Part shown: one piece after another, positions 13,920 through 22,634 of the stretch
How the letters are laid out: each line of letters opens with the position of its first letter
Numbering within the stretch: position 1 is the first letter of the stretch
Notes under the pieces: generated by a model
What the model saw: the letters and a program-made list of their open reading frames with translations, nothing else
Told to the model about the DNA's origin: nothing
The model's database searches: none
Translations under genes and position numbers: made by a program
Assembly (NCBI GenBank): GCA_913063155.1
Contig: CAJXYU010000009.1
Location: forward strand, 1 to 64,000
Direction: 5' to 3'
Length of the DNA: 64,000 bases
DNA from: an uncultured Desulfovibrio sp.
Lineage (GTDB): Bacteria; Desulfobacterota; Desulfovibrionia; Desulfovibrionales; Desulfovibrionaceae

Positions 13920-14110
13920 TGCTTGTTTGTCCTAAATGTCTTGCTGATTCGCGTGTTTTACGCTCTTTTGACGATGATAGGACTGTTGTTCGTCTGCGAG
14001 AGTGTAAGCGGTGTTCTCACCATTTCATGACAACTGAAATGATAAATAAAGATGTTATGGCGATAATGGAGATATTGGCAAAGCTTCATAAGGATGAAAT
14101 GCAAGAATAA
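13919..14110 (+). CDS. Zinc-ribbon protein resembling NrdR or Ogr N-terminus
   Basis: This 63-residue protein contains CPKC (residues 4-7) and CKRC (about 32-35). The pattern CPxCxxxSxVxRSxxxxxxxRxRECxxCxxxFxTTE is like the zinc ribbon of NrdR, and the size is similar to the P2 Ogr late activator. It is the last gene before a terminator and the lysis cassette. A role in switching on late genes is possible but rests on position and size only. The region downstream changes to the late module. Confidence 0.6.
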   Translation: MLVCPKCLADSRVLRSFDDDRTVVRLRECKRCSHHFMTTEMINKDVMAIMEILAKLHKDEMQE

Positions 14111-14137
14111 AATATTATAGTGCATATATGTTCGTAT

Positions 14138-14168
14138 AGGCGTTGTCAAAAAGGCAACGCCTTTTTTA
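14138..14168 (+). terminator. Intrinsic terminator closing the early/replication module
   Basis: AGGCGTTG (14138-14145) pairs with CAACGCCT (14155-14162) and is followed by a run of T. It separates the replication and recombination genes from the lysis cassette. Confidence 0.88.
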
Positions 14169-14211
14169 TTTACATTGCATCATCACTAACAGCTAATTGG
14201 AGGATTTTGCA

Positions 14212-14706
14212 ATGTATGAAATTTTTGTGCAGAGGATTAAAGGCGCTGCGGTGCCTTTCATGCTTGTTGTTATGGTGGCTATGTCACTTGCAGCATGCAA
14301 TGGATTTGAAGAGAAGTCTTACAAGTCTATCAAATCTGCGGCTATTGCATATGACGCGGCAATGCAGATTGCAGCCGAGTATTACAAGTCCATCGACGAT
14401 ACGGACGAACAAGCCGAGTTTTGGGAGAACGTGGAAACCGTTGCCAAACCGGTACGCGCGAGCATCGTAACGGCAAAAACAGCTTGCATGGCTTACTCCA
14501 AAGCCCTGGCCGCGTACACCAGCGCCAAAGCCGTCGCAGATGAAAAAGAGGATTCCGGCGAGGAATTGACCGAAGACGAGGAAAATACCCTCTCCACCCT
14601 CACCGCCGAACTGACCGCCGCAAAGGCCGCAGCTACTGCCGCACTCAATGCCGTGGACGCTGACAGCCTTGCCGACGCCATTCAGACCATCATTGACCTG
14701 TTCTAG
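14212..14706 (+). CDS. Prophage lipoprotein, possible outer spanin
   Basis: The ATG at 14212 has GGAGG eight bases upstream. The 164-residue product has a signal peptide with a lipobox LAAC (cysteine at residue about 30), so it should be a lipoprotein. The mature part is rich in alanine, helical, and has an acidic middle (DEKEDSGEELTEDEEN). It heads the lysis cassette before a holin-like gene. An outer-spanin-like role is possible, although it is longer than most outer spanins. A lysogenic conversion function is the alternative. No close family is recognised. Confidence 0.6.
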   Translation: MYEIFVQRIKGAAVPFMLVVMVAMSLAACNGFEEKSYKSIKSAAIAYDAAMQIAAEYYKSIDDTDEQAEFWENVETVAKPVRASIVTAKTACMAYSKALAAYTSAKAVADEKEDSGEELTEDEENTLSTLTAELTAAKAAATAALNAVDADSLADAIQTIIDLF

Positions 14707-14714
14707 GGGGACGC

Positions 14715-14906
14715 ATGAGCATTATTTCCATCCTCACTCTGTTGGTTAAGGCCTTGCAGTACACCCCCGACGCATATAGCGCGGTCCAGAAAATCGTGGC
14801 GGTATGGGAGGAACAGACCGGCGAGACGATCACGGATGAAGAGTGGGCCACTATCGACGACCTACTCAAGTCCCCGAGCGAATATATCTCCGATTCGGAG
14901 AGCTAA
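14715..14906 (+). CDS. Small protein in the lysis cassette
   Basis: This 63-residue protein begins with a hydrophobic stretch (MSIISILTLLVKALQYTPDA) and continues acidic. It follows a GGGGGAC ribosome site and lies between the lipoprotein and the holin-like gene. No family is recognised. The N-terminal helix could lie in a membrane. It may be an antiholin or inner-spanin fragment, but that is only a guess from position. Confidence 0.5.
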   Translation: MSIISILTLLVKALQYTPDAYSAVQKIVAVWEEQTGETITDEEWATIDDLLKSPSEYISDSES

Positions 14907-14909
14907 AAT

Positions 14910-15221
14910 ATGCCGGATCGTCTCTCATCCATAGCACAGTTAATAGGGGGCATTGCGCCCCCTATCCTAGTGGCTCTTGGCGGCGGGGCTGTGCGTGTGC
15001 TGCGTGGGCCTGGACCATGTTCCCTTCGGTATGTTTTCGCAACCATCGTGACCGCTGCATTCACCGGTTACCTGACTCATGCAGCCCTGTCGTCCGTGCC
15101 TGCCGTACCGGACGGGGTGCGGACCGCCTGTGTTGGTATCGCCGGATATGCTGGCGGGAAACTGTTGGACATCGTGGCCGAACGCTTTTGCAAGGTCGCT
15201 GGCAAGGTCGACTTGGAGTAG
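14910..15221 (+). CDS. LydA-like phage holin
   Basis: This 103-residue membrane protein has three hydrophobic stretches, about residues 10-27 (IGGIAPPILVALGGGAVRVL), 41-62 (YVFATIVTAAFTGYLTHAAL) and 72-87 (TACVGIAGYAGGKLLDI). The GIAGYxGGxLLD pattern fits the LydA / holin family 3 type. Holins form membrane holes at the end of infection and release the lysis enzyme. It is in a lysis cassette just before the Mor-like activator and terminase genes. Confidence 0.72.
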   Translation: MPDRLSSIAQLIGGIAPPILVALGGGAVRVLRGPGPCSLRYVFATIVTAAFTGYLTHAALSSVPAVPDGVRTACVGIAGYAGGKLLDIVAERFCKVAGKVDLE

Positions 15222-15224
15222 GGC

Positions 15225-15584
15225 ATGCAAGTCGCTGAACTCCCTCCAACCGCTCAAGTCGTGGCCGAGGTGATAGGCAGGGATATGACTTTACGCCTAG
15301 CCCGTGCCGTCAAGTTTCGATCCCTGTATGTCCCCAAGTATTTACCCACGCGCCATTGGCTGCGGGACGTGCTGGGGGATCAGGCAGCCGAAACGCTGGC
15401 ACATGAGTTCCAGGGCATGCAGTTGCCGCTGGCCCGTTGCTCCAACGTGTACCGCGCAGACCGTGACAGGAAGATTCTCGCGATGCGTGAGCAGGGGCAG
15501 TCCGCCAAGGACATAGCCTGCGCTCTGGACCTCAAGGAAAGCACTGTCTGGACAGTCATTTATCGTAAGCGCCGGGCGCATTAG
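15225..15584 (+). CDS. Mor-like transcription activator
   Basis: This 119-residue protein fits the Mor/C activator pattern of Mu-like phages. The N-terminal part has the dimerisation region with the YVP segment (residues about 36-45) and a G-rich turn. The C-terminal part reads RDRKILAMREQGQSAKDIAC and then a second helix (LKESTVWTVIYRK), a helix-turn-helix. Mor-type proteins activate middle or late phage promoters by binding just upstream of the -35. A 227-bp gap with tandem 9-bp repeats follows, directly before the terminase genes, so it may switch on packaging and structural genes. Confidence 0.65.
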   Translation: MQVAELPPTAQVVAEVIGRDMTLRLARAVKFRSLYVPKYLPTRHWLRDVLGDQAAETLAHEFQGMQLPLARCSNVYRADRDRKILAMREQGQSAKDIACALDLKESTVWTVIYRKRRAH

Positions 15585-15811
15585 GAGGCATTCAGGGTTT
15601 GAAATGTAACATTCCCTACAAACATAGCGGATTGAACACCAAAAGCACCTAGACGGACATAAACGACCCTAAACGCATCTACGGGTCCTTTCCAGGGGGG
15701 GAGGTATGAGGGTGAATGCTGCGCGCAGGTTCTTTTTTGTGCGAGGGGAATTGCCGTAGTTGCCGTAGTTGGTGCAATTGAAGCTGTGGAAAAGTATACT
15801 AGGTGGTTGGA
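15585..15811 (+). promoter_or_regulatory. Candidate late promoter region with tandem 9-bp repeats
   Basis: This 227-bp gap has no convincing gene. TTGCCGTAG occurs twice in tandem (15751-15759, 15760-15768) and a third partial copy TTGG follows. The repeats lie about 45 bp before the terminase small subunit start and could be the activator site for late transcription. Confidence 0.45.
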
Positions 15812-16348
15812 ATGAAAACGAAAACAACAACGGGAATTGAACGGCAAAAACAGGTTGTTGACCGCAATACCCTTTCCGTTGCTTTGGGGATTGCGGAGAA
15901 CACCGTGTTAGCGCGAGTCCGTGAAGGCATGCCTTATGTTCAACGGGGCAGCCGGGGCCGCCCTTGGCAATTCGATATTGCCGAGTGTGTGGCGTGGGAT
16001 CGTGACAGGGCGGTGAAGAAGGCAACCGGCGTGGTCAAGGGGGACGAGACTGACGCAATGCTTAATCGTCGGTTACTCACGGCACGGGTCAAGCGTGAGG
16101 AGATAGAGGCGGCGAAGGTGGCCGAGGAAGTTGTGCCGGTGGATGAAGTGGAAACCGCCGTGGTATCAGCCTTCACCGGGGTACGGCAAGCCATGCTTGC
16201 CTTGCCTGAACGGTCGGCGCTTCGGTTGCTGGCTGCCCAGGATGAAACCGAGATCAAGGAAATACTGCGCGAGGAAATAGACCTTGCGTTGCACGCCCTG
16301 GCTGACTTGGACCTGTTGGAAAGTTGGGACGATGATACAGGCGATTAG
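15812..16348 (+). CDS. Terminase small subunit (Nu1-like)
   Basis: This 178-residue protein resembles lambda Nu1, which recognises the packaging site and guides the large subunit. The N-terminal part (residues 12-60) holds a winged-helix pattern: VDRNTLSVALGIAENTVLAR and then WQFDIAECVAW. The C-terminal part is a long helical region for binding the large subunit. The ATG at 15812 is chosen over a GTG at 15803 because AGGTGG lies five bases upstream. The large subunit gene overlaps its end by 17 bases. Confidence 0.8.
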   Translation: MKTKTTTGIERQKQVVDRNTLSVALGIAENTVLARVREGMPYVQRGSRGRPWQFDIAECVAWDRDRAVKKATGVVKGDETDAMLNRRLLTARVKREEIEAAKVAEEVVPVDEVETAVVSAFTGVRQAMLALPERSALRLLAAQDETEIKEILREEIDLALHALADLDLLESWDDDTGD

Positions 16349-18254
16349 CCCGCGCATAACCAACAGGCGCGCGGTTAAAAAGATTTTTCACCGGGCGGGG
16401 CGGCACCTTCGTCCGCCGATCCGTTGCTCTGTCTCGGAATGGGCCGACAAGCACCGCATTGTCGGTGCGGCCAATGCTATGCCCGGCCCCTGGAGGACGG
16501 CGAACGCTCCGTATCAGCGCGAGCCCATGGACGTGATGGGTGACCGGCGGACAAGGCGCGTGACCCTCATGTGGTCCGCTCAGACGGGGAAAACAGAGTG
16601 TATTAATAACGCCATTGGCTACTATATCGCCCAGGACCCGAAAAGCGTCATGGTCATGCAGCCGACCCTTTCCGACCTCAAGACCTGGACCGAAACCAAA
16701 CTTACCCCCCTGATTGTTGACACCCCCGAGGTGTGCGGAGCGGTCGCCAAACCGCGCGCCCGCAATGGCGTGAACAATTCGACCATGAAGAGTTACCCGG
16801 GCGGGTTCCTCATGTTCGCGTGGTCGGGCAGCCCAAACACCATGCGGGGCCGCTCCGCGCCGGTCATCATAGGCGACGAAATAGACGGCTATACCATGAC
16901 CGAGGAAGGCGAGCCTATGGAATTGCTCTGGCAGCGGGCGGCCACCTTCGGGGACCAACGCAAGCGCATTGAAACGAGTACGCCGACCATCAAGAATTTT
17001 TCAAAGGTTGAAAAGGCGTTCGAGGCGGGCGACAAACGGCGCTATTTCCTGCCCTGCCCACATTGCGGCGGGCGTCAGCATCTACAGTGGGCGCACGTCA
17101 AGTGGGATAAGGACGCCGACGGCAACCATTTGCCGGAAACCGCCCGCTATATCTGCGAACATTGCGGCGGGGAGATACACGACAAACACAAACCGGCCAT
17201 GCTCCGGGCCGGGGAGTGGCGCGCCGAAAAACCTTTCCGGGGACATGCGTCTTTCCACCTCAACGAACTGTATTCGCCGTGGCGTACCTTTGCGGACGTG
17301 GTGCAATCCTTCCTGGACAAAAAGGACGCCGGAACCCTGCAAACTTTTGTCAATGTGTCCCTTGCCGAGACATGGGAGGAAACCGGGGAAACCGTGGACG
17401 AAACCGGGCTTATGGACCGCAGGGAGAAATACGCCGCTCCGGTTCCCATGGGCGGCGTGGTCCTGACCGCCGGGGTGGACGTGCAGCCCGACCGCCTTGA
17501 ATGCGAGGTGGTGGCCTGGGGGGGGCGTGAACAATCGTGGTCGGTTGATTACAATGTTTTATATGGCGACCCGGACCGGCCCGAGGTGTGGCAGGAACTT
17601 GACGACTATCTTGACGGACGATGGAGGCATGAAAGCGGCGTCGAGTTGAGCATATATGTTACCGCCATCGACTCGGGCGGCGCGAATACCCAAGCGGTTT
17701 ACAACTATTGCAAAAAGCGCAAATCATCGCGGCGGTTCGCCATCAAGGGCAAGGGCGGGGAGGGTATCCCCATTGTCAGCGCGCCCACCAAGCGCAAGAC
17801 GGGCCGCCGCGCTGGCCGCCCGGTTGAACTGTTCACCCTTGGCGTGGATCAGGCAAAGACACTGATTTACAAGCGGCTCCCCCTGGAGGGCGACGGGCCG
17901 GGGCATTGTCATTTCCCGGAACACTACCAAGAGGAATATTTCCGGCAGCTAACGGCGGAGAAGTGCGTCACCCGTTATGTCAAAGGCTTCCCCAAGCGGG
18001 AATGGATCAAGACCTATACCCGAAACGAGGCGTTGGATTGCCGAGTGTATGCGTATGCCGCCCTGCTTATCATCCATCCCAACATTGAACGCCATCGCTC
18101 TCGGCTTCTGGCGAGAGCTGAGATGCAAGACCCGCCCAAAGAAGAACAGCCCGTAATTGCTCAAACCGCAGTGGTGCAAAAAGCGGAACCCCGGCAGAAA
18201 CGGAAAAAGATCAAGAAAAAACGCCGTAACCGGCGGAGTTTTGTAACAGCATGA
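16332..18254 (+). CDS. Terminase large subunit (GpA family)
   Basis: This 640-residue ATPase-nuclease packages phage DNA. The lambda gpA-type Walker A variant SAQTGKTE is at residues about 80-87 and the Walker B region APVIIGDEIDGY near 177-188. A zinc-ribbon pair (CPHCGG and CEHCGG) is at about 243 and 278, and the nuclease domain (about 380-600) begins with TAGVDVQPDRLECEVVAWG. The basic C-terminal tail (KKIKKKRRNRR) probably contacts the portal or DNA. The ATG at 16332 overlaps the Nu1-like gene. Bases 18155-18176 near its 3' end are repeated exactly at 24385-24406. Confidence 0.93.
   Translation: MIQAISPRITNRRAVKKIFHRAGRHLRPPIRCSVSEWADKHRIVGAANAMPGPWRTANAPYQREPMDVMGDRRTRRVTLMWSAQTGKTECINNAIGYYIAQDPKSVMVMQPTLSDLKTWTETKLTPLIVDTPEVCGAVAKPRARNGVNNSTMKSYPGGFLMFAWSGSPNTMRGRSAPVIIGDEIDGYTMTEEGEPMELLWQRAATFGDQRKRIETSTPTIKNFSKVEKAFEAGDKRRYFLPCPHCGGRQHLQWAHVKWDKDADGNHLPETARYICEHCGGEIHDKHKPAMLRAGEWRAEKPFRGHASFHLNELYSPWRTFADVVQSFLDKKDAGTLQTFVNVSLAETWEETGETVDETGLMDRREKYAAPVPMGGVVLTAGVDVQPDRLECEVVAWGGREQSWSVDYNVLYGDPDRPEVWQELDDYLDGRWRHESGVELSIYVTAIDSGGANTQAVYNYCKKRKSSRRFAIKGKGGEGIPIVSAPTKRKTGRRAGRPVELFTLGVDQAKTLIYKRLPLEGDGPGHCHFPEHYQEEYFRQLTAEKCVTRYVKGFPKREWIKTYTRNEALDCRVYAYAALLIIHPNIERHRSRLLARAEMQDPPKEEQPVIAQTAVVQKAEPRQKRKKIKKKRRNRRSFVTA
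18155..18176. repeat. 22-bp exact repeat, copy 1 (terminase 3' end)
   Basis: It is identical to 24385-24406, over 6 kb away. Here it encodes the segment IAQTAVV near the terminase C-terminus. Confidence 0.9.
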
Positions 18255-18760
18255 TACAACAAGCCATCCCATCCAGGATCATAGCAGGGTCAACTACAAC
18301 ATGTAGCATATCCTGCGGCTTCTCTCCCCAAGAGGGGTGGGCGTTATCGCTCGCCCTTCGCGGGGCGGGGGACCCCATGGACGTGGACGGCATCGCCTAC
18401 GGTAACGGCTTCCAGGTTGATTTGCCGTCTTTGTCCGCCGGGCGGTGGTGGTGGCAGGTCAAAGTTACCGACGGCACGGAATCCCATATGCCCGAAACCG
18501 GGGAACTGTTGGTTGAATCCAACCTGTTTGATGAAAGCGGTTCCTACGACGGGCGGAGTGAGGCGCGTATTGCCTTGGACAATATTAACGCTGTCCTTGC
18601 AAACAAAGCCACCCAAGACCAGCAATCATACACCATCAAAGGCCGCACCCTGCAACGCTACACCGTAGCCGACCTGCTCAAGCTGCGGACTTTTTTCGTG
18701 GCGCGGGTGCGCAAAGAGCGTGGAGATAGCGGCTTCCGCAAGATAGGGGTTCGTTTTTAA
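18251..18760 (+). CDS. gpW-like head-tail joining protein with an extra N-terminal domain
   Basis: This 169-residue protein has an N-terminal beta-rich domain (residues 1-95, with WALSLALRGAGDPMDV and WWWQVKVTDG) and a C-terminal part of about 70 residues that looks like lambda gpW: EARIALDNINAVLANKATQD, then SYTIKGRTLQRYTVADLLKL. gpW closes the packaged head. Its position between terminase and portal matches lambda. The N-terminal extension is common in phages of this group but I have no function for it. It overlaps both neighbours by a few bases. Confidence 0.65.
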   Translation: MIQQAIPSRIIAGSTTTCSISCGFSPQEGWALSLALRGAGDPMDVDGIAYGNGFQVDLPSLSAGRWWWQVKVTDGTESHMPETGELLVESNLFDESGSYDGRSEARIALDNINAVLANKATQDQQSYTIKGRTLQRYTVADLLKLRTFFVARVRKERGDSGFRKIGVRF

Positions 18761-20301
18761 TGGGCATTCTTTCATGGCTCCGTGGAGATAACCCCGCCCC
18801 GGCCCGTCAGCGCCGTCATTTTCCCCGTATTGTTTTTCGTGGGTACGGCGAAAAGGCAGGCATGCCCGAGGCTGGGGATACGGACCGTTTGACAACCGGG
18901 TGGACGACAAACCCGGTTTCCATCCTGACCATCATTGAGCAGAAGTGGCGCGTCATGTGCGCCCGTGGCCGCGAAGCCGCGTTTAATACGGACCACGGCA
19001 AGCATTTTTTACGGTTGGTCAAGCAGAACGTAATCGGTCCTAAAGGCGTGGTTGTGGTCCCCACGGTGACGCTTGCAGACGGTTCACCGGATACTATGGC
19101 GCGGAAAGCTCTTCGCACGGCTTTGGATGAATGGGGGCGAGAACCAGAAGTAACCGGAACCATGTCAATAGAGGACGTGGAAAATTTGCTTATCGAAACC
19201 GCTGCCAGAGACGGCGAAGCCTTTGTTCGGCGGTTGAAAGGCCGCCGGTACGGGAAATTTCATTATCAGCTTCAATTGATTGACCCGGTACGGGTGCCGG
19301 TTAACTACCGGACCAAGTTGCCTAACGGTAACCGGGTTCGCGCCGGGATTGAGTTCACCGCAGAAGGACGGCCAGTAGCCTACTATGTGCGCACTGATCT
19401 GGATGATTTTGTGGAGGCCGTGGAATATTCCGGGGCCAAATATGAACGTATTCCAGCCTCTGAAGTGTGGCATCTTTTTGTGCCTGAGTTCATCAACCAG
19501 CCGCGCGGCCTGTCCTGGATGGGAACTGCTCTGACTCGGCTGCATCACCTGAGTAAATTTGAATCCGCTGCCGTTATCAATGCCCGCCTGGGTGCTTCGA
19601 AAATGGGCTTTTTCGAACCGAACCCGGAGTTCGTCGACTTTGAGGATGACGAGGATTCGGAAGAAAGCCTGCCCATGGATGCCGCCCCCGGAACTTTTGA
19701 GGAGCTTCCGCCCGGTTATTCATTTCGGGAATGGAATCCGCAATACCCGCAAGGCGATTTTGAACCCTTCACCAATGCTGTGTTGCATTCCGTGTCGGCA
19801 GGGCTGGGAGTAGCTTTTGCTTCCTTGTCGGGCCACTTGGGGGAGGGCAGCTATTCCAGCAACCGGAGCGGAGAACAAACAGAACAAGACCGGTGGGTTG
19901 GTATACAGTGGTGGTTTATTCGGAAATTTGTCCGCCATCTTTATGAAGAATGGGTGTCTATTGCCGTCCTGGCCGGGGCTGTGACCATCGGCAATACGCC
20001 TTTGAAAGTGGAGCGCGTGGCACAGTACAAGGCCGCTCGCTATCAGGGCCGCCGGTGGTCTTGGTGGGACCCTAGCAAAGACATTCCGGCTCACCGTGCG
20101 GCCCAAGACGGACGGATGAGGTCCATATCTTCCACCATCCGGGAACGTGGAGAGGACCCGGACGAAGTGTTCGACGAGATAGCGGAGGAGCGGGCGAAAA
20201 TGCGCGAGCTTGAAATTTTACCCGCATCGAAGGCCAGTACACCAAAGGCCAAGAAAGCCGAGGAAAACGAGGAAATAGAACATGAACAAGCCGAATATTG
20301 A
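18760..20301 (+). CDS. Portal protein (lambda gpB family)
   Basis: This 513-residue protein forms the portal vertex through which DNA enters the head. The family signature HLFVPEFINQPRGLSWMG is at residues about 237-254, followed by a helical region LHHLSKFESAAVINARLGAS. The N-terminal part has FNTDHGKHFLRLVKQNVIG, also typical. The acidic, lysine-rich C-terminus overlaps the next gene by 20 bases. TAATG couples its start to the upstream stop. Confidence 0.92.
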   Translation: MGILSWLRGDNPAPARQRRHFPRIVFRGYGEKAGMPEAGDTDRLTTGWTTNPVSILTIIEQKWRVMCARGREAAFNTDHGKHFLRLVKQNVIGPKGVVVVPTVTLADGSPDTMARKALRTALDEWGREPEVTGTMSIEDVENLLIETAARDGEAFVRRLKGRRYGKFHYQLQLIDPVRVPVNYRTKLPNGNRVRAGIEFTAEGRPVAYYVRTDLDDFVEAVEYSGAKYERIPASEVWHLFVPEFINQPRGLSWMGTALTRLHHLSKFESAAVINARLGASKMGFFEPNPEFVDFEDDEDSEESLPMDAAPGTFEELPPGYSFREWNPQYPQGDFEPFTNAVLHSVSAGLGVAFASLSGHLGEGSYSSNRSGEQTEQDRWVGIQWWFIRKFVRHLYEEWVSIAVLAGAVTIGNTPLKVERVAQYKAARYQGRRWSWWDPSKDIPAHRAAQDGRMRSISSTIRERGEDPDEVFDEIAEERAKMRELEILPASKASTPKAKKAEENEEIEHEQAEY

Positions 20302-22108
20302 CCAGATAGCCGGTTCCGTCCAACGGGCTTACTTCCCTACCGAGGCAGTCCGCACGGTTGACGAGGAAAAACGCACTGTTGAATTGGCGTTTTCTTCGGA
20401 CCGTGAGCTGGAACAGTGGTGGCATACGCTGCTGGTGTTGGAACATACCGCCGATGCCTGCGATCTAATCCGACTTAACAACAGCGGCGCGGTCCTGTTT
20501 AACCACAATCGAAATGACCACGTTGGCGTGGTGGAGTCGGCCCGTATTGATGCGGACGGCAAGGGCCGGGCTGTTGTTCGGTTCGGCCACAGTGAACGAG
20601 CTGAAGAAGTTTACCGCGACGTGAAAGATGGCATTTTGCGGCATGTCTCCGTGGGCTTTGCGGTCCAGGAAATCAAGCTGGTGGAGGAGCGGGAAAACGA
20701 CATTGACGTATATCGGGCAACCAAGTGGGAGCCCTATGAAATATCCATAGTAACCATTCCGATGGACGATTCCGTCGGCGTTGGACGCGCTCTTGAAGAC
20801 GGCGGCGCTTTCAACGAACGCACGATCAAACAGGAGGAAGATACCATGCCCCCCGAAGGACAGACCGTACAGGTTGACGTTGACGCCGAACGCGCCGCCG
20901 CCATCCAGGCCGAGCGCAATAGGACCAACGGCATTCTCGCGCTCGGGCGCGAGTACAACGCCCCGGATGATGCTCTCAAATTTGCCGAAGAAGGCAAAAC
21001 CCCAGAGGACTTTCAGCGCCATTTGCTGGGCGTCCTGAACCAGCGACAGACCCAGCCGAGCCCGGATGAAATGAATGCGGACATCGGCCTGACCCAGAAT
21101 GAAGTGGCCCGCTACTCTTTCGTCAAGGTTCTTCGCGCCTTGGACCCCAACAATCTGGATGCCCAAAAGGACGCGGCCTTTGAATTGGATTGCTCCAGGG
21201 CTGCGGCTCGGAACCTGGGCCGAACGATTCGCGGCATTGTGATTCCGCCCGACGTGCTGAGGCGTGCTTATACCACGGACACCACGGCGGCACCTCATGG
21301 CGGCAATTTGATCGGCACTGACCTGCTGGCAGGCAGTTTTATCGAAATGCTGCGCAAGCGGTGCATGTTTCTGCAACTGGCGACCTCTTTGGGCGGTCTC
21401 GTCGGCAATGTCGACATCCCCAAACAGATTTCCGGCGCAACCGCCTACGTGGTGGGCGAAGGTGATGCCCCGGACGAATCCTCCGGCGACTTCGGGCAGG
21501 TTGGAATGACCCCGTATACTGTGGGTGCCCGCTCCAATATATCCCGTCGCATGCTCATGCAGGCCACCCCGGATATTGAAGGTCTGGTACGCCTTGACCT
21601 TGCAAAGGCCGTCGGGACAAAAATTGACTATCTCGGCCTGTACGGTTCCGGTACCGACGAACCCACCGGCATCCGGTACACCGACGGCGTGAACGCCATC
21701 ACCTTCGCCGCTGATGGCGCACCGACTTGGAAAGAGTTCGTATCCATGGAAAGCGAAGTCGCCGCCGACGACGCCGACGTGGAAAGCATGGCTTATCTGT
21801 TCAATGCCCGCATGCGCGGACATTGCAAAACCGCCGTGAAATTCGAAAACACCGCCCCCACCATTTGGGAGGATGGCAACACCGTGAACGGTTACCGCAC
21901 TGGTGTTACCAATCAGGTCGAGGACAGTGATTGCTTTTTCGGCAACTTCTCCGACGCCTTTGTGGGCCTTTGGGGTGGCCTGGAACTGACGCTTGACCCC
22001 TACAGTAAGGCGGAATCCGGCACTTTGCGCATTGTCGCCTTCCAAGATGTGGACGTAGCCGCACGGCATGGTGAGTCCTTCACCTTCGGTACCTACAGTG
22101 CATCTTAA
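20282..22108 (+). CDS. Fused prohead protease and HK97-fold major capsid protein
   Basis: This 608-residue protein has an N-terminal U35-like prohead protease (residues about 10-185), seen from GAVLFNHNRNDHVGVVES with its histidine and GILRHVSVGFAV with the catalytic serine, then EISIVTIPMDDSVG. A helical delta-like linker follows (about 189-300), then the HK97-fold capsid domain (about 310-608) with GNLIGTDLLAGSFIEMLRKR and NVDIPKQISGATAYVVGEGD. In many phages protease and capsid are separate. An in-frame ATG at 20846 with a perfect ribosome site could also make the capsid alone. It overlaps the portal gene by 20 bases. Confidence 0.92.
   Translation: MNKPNIDQIAGSVQRAYFPTEAVRTVDEEKRTVELAFSSDRELEQWWHTLLVLEHTADACDLIRLNNSGAVLFNHNRNDHVGVVESARIDADGKGRAVVRFGHSERAEEVYRDVKDGILRHVSVGFAVQEIKLVEERENDIDVYRATKWEPYEISIVTIPMDDSVGVGRALEDGGAFNERTIKQEEDTMPPEGQTVQVDVDAERAAAIQAERNRTNGILALGREYNAPDDALKFAEEGKTPEDFQRHLLGVLNQRQTQPSPDEMNADIGLTQNEVARYSFVKVLRALDPNNLDAQKDAAFELDCSRAAARNLGRTIRGIVIPPDVLRRAYTTDTTAAPHGGNLIGTDLLAGSFIEMLRKRCMFLQLATSLGGLVGNVDIPKQISGATAYVVGEGDAPDESSGDFGQVGMTPYTVGARSNISRRMLMQATPDIEGLVRLDLAKAVGTKIDYLGLYGSGTDEPTGIRYTDGVNAITFAADGAPTWKEFVSMESEVAADDADVESMAYLFNARMRGHCKTAVKFENTAPTIWEDGNTVNGYRTGVTNQVEDSDCFFGNFSDAFVGLWGGLELTLDPYSKAESGTLRIVAFQDVDVAARHGESFTFGTYSAS
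20832..20848 (+). promoter_or_regulatory. Internal ribosome site and in-frame start for the free capsid protein
   Basis: AGGAGG (20832-20837) is eight bases before an in-frame ATG (20846-20848), exactly at the protease-capsid boundary. Translation from it would give a 420-residue capsid precursor that carries its own delta region. Confidence 0.6.
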
Positions 22109-22122
22109 ATTAAGAGGATAAC

Positions 22123-22329
22123 ATGAGAAAGAGCAAGAAAGACAAAACGATGACTGTTGAAATACTCGGCTCAAACCCGAACGTCGGGGTACTGGTCAAC
22201 GGTGAGATTTGCAAGCCCGGTGATGTGGTGCCAGCGGGAGTGTTGACCGGCAAAGGGTTGATTCACCGAGGGCGGGCAAAACCTTATACCGAGGCATCCG
22301 CAAAGGCTTCGGCCAAGGCTTCCAAGTAG
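22123..22329 (+). CDS. Small phage protein after the capsid gene
   Basis: This 68-residue basic protein starts at 22123 (RBS AGAGGAT), or possibly at Met 10 (22150). The centre has a beta-like part, VGVLVNGEICKPGDVVPAGV, and the C-terminus is an Ala-Lys-Ser repeat (ASAKASAKASK). The position between capsid and head-tail genes suggests a head decoration or head-completion role. No family can be given with confidence. Confidence 0.5.
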   Translation: MRKSKKDKTMTVEILGSNPNVGVLVNGEICKPGDVVPAGVLTGKGLIHRGRAKPYTEASAKASAKASK

Positions 22330-22340
22330 CGGAGGCCCCC

Positions 22341-22634
22341 ATGCAGGAAGACTTTAACGCCTTCCTTAATACTGATGATTTCGCCGTGGAGGTGCAGGCG
22401 GTCAACCCGGCCCGCACCTTCCCGGCGATTTTTGATAATGAGTTCACGCTTGCCAGCTTGGGGGGGATGGAGTTGGAAACCACGGTGCCGCAGTTTGAAA
22501 CCAAAGCGGAAAACGTGGCCGATTTCGTTCGGGGGGAAACTACGGTCACGATACCGGGTATTGATGATCCTTTTACCGTGGAACGTGTGAAGCCTGACGG
22601 GACCGGCTGGGCCGTTGTGGAGTTGGTTCCGTGA
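22341..22634 (+). CDS. Head-tail joining protein (lambda gpFII-like)
   Basis: This 97-residue protein resembles the Phage_attach family of head-tail connectors. It begins MQEDFNAFLNTDDFAVEVQA, and an F-DNEF segment and a terminal VERVKPDGTGWAVVEL are typical. It lies in the lambda order after the capsid gene. The next gene overlaps its end by four bases. The protein would sit between the portal ring and the tail. Confidence 0.68.
   Translation: MQEDFNAFLNTDDFAVEVQAVNPARTFPAIFDNEFTLASLGGMELETTVPQFETKAENVADFVRGETTVTIPGIDDPFTVERVKPDGTGWAVVELVP

Noticed and set aside
15706-15759. A 17-codon frame with a strong GGGGGGAGG site before terminase
   Set aside because: Too short to support as a gene. 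The G-rich site and TAG fall in the repeat-bearing control region.
20465-22174. A 569-residue minus-strand frame opposite the capsid gene
   Set aside because: It is a shadow of the protease-capsid gene with no recognisable domain and no ribosome site.
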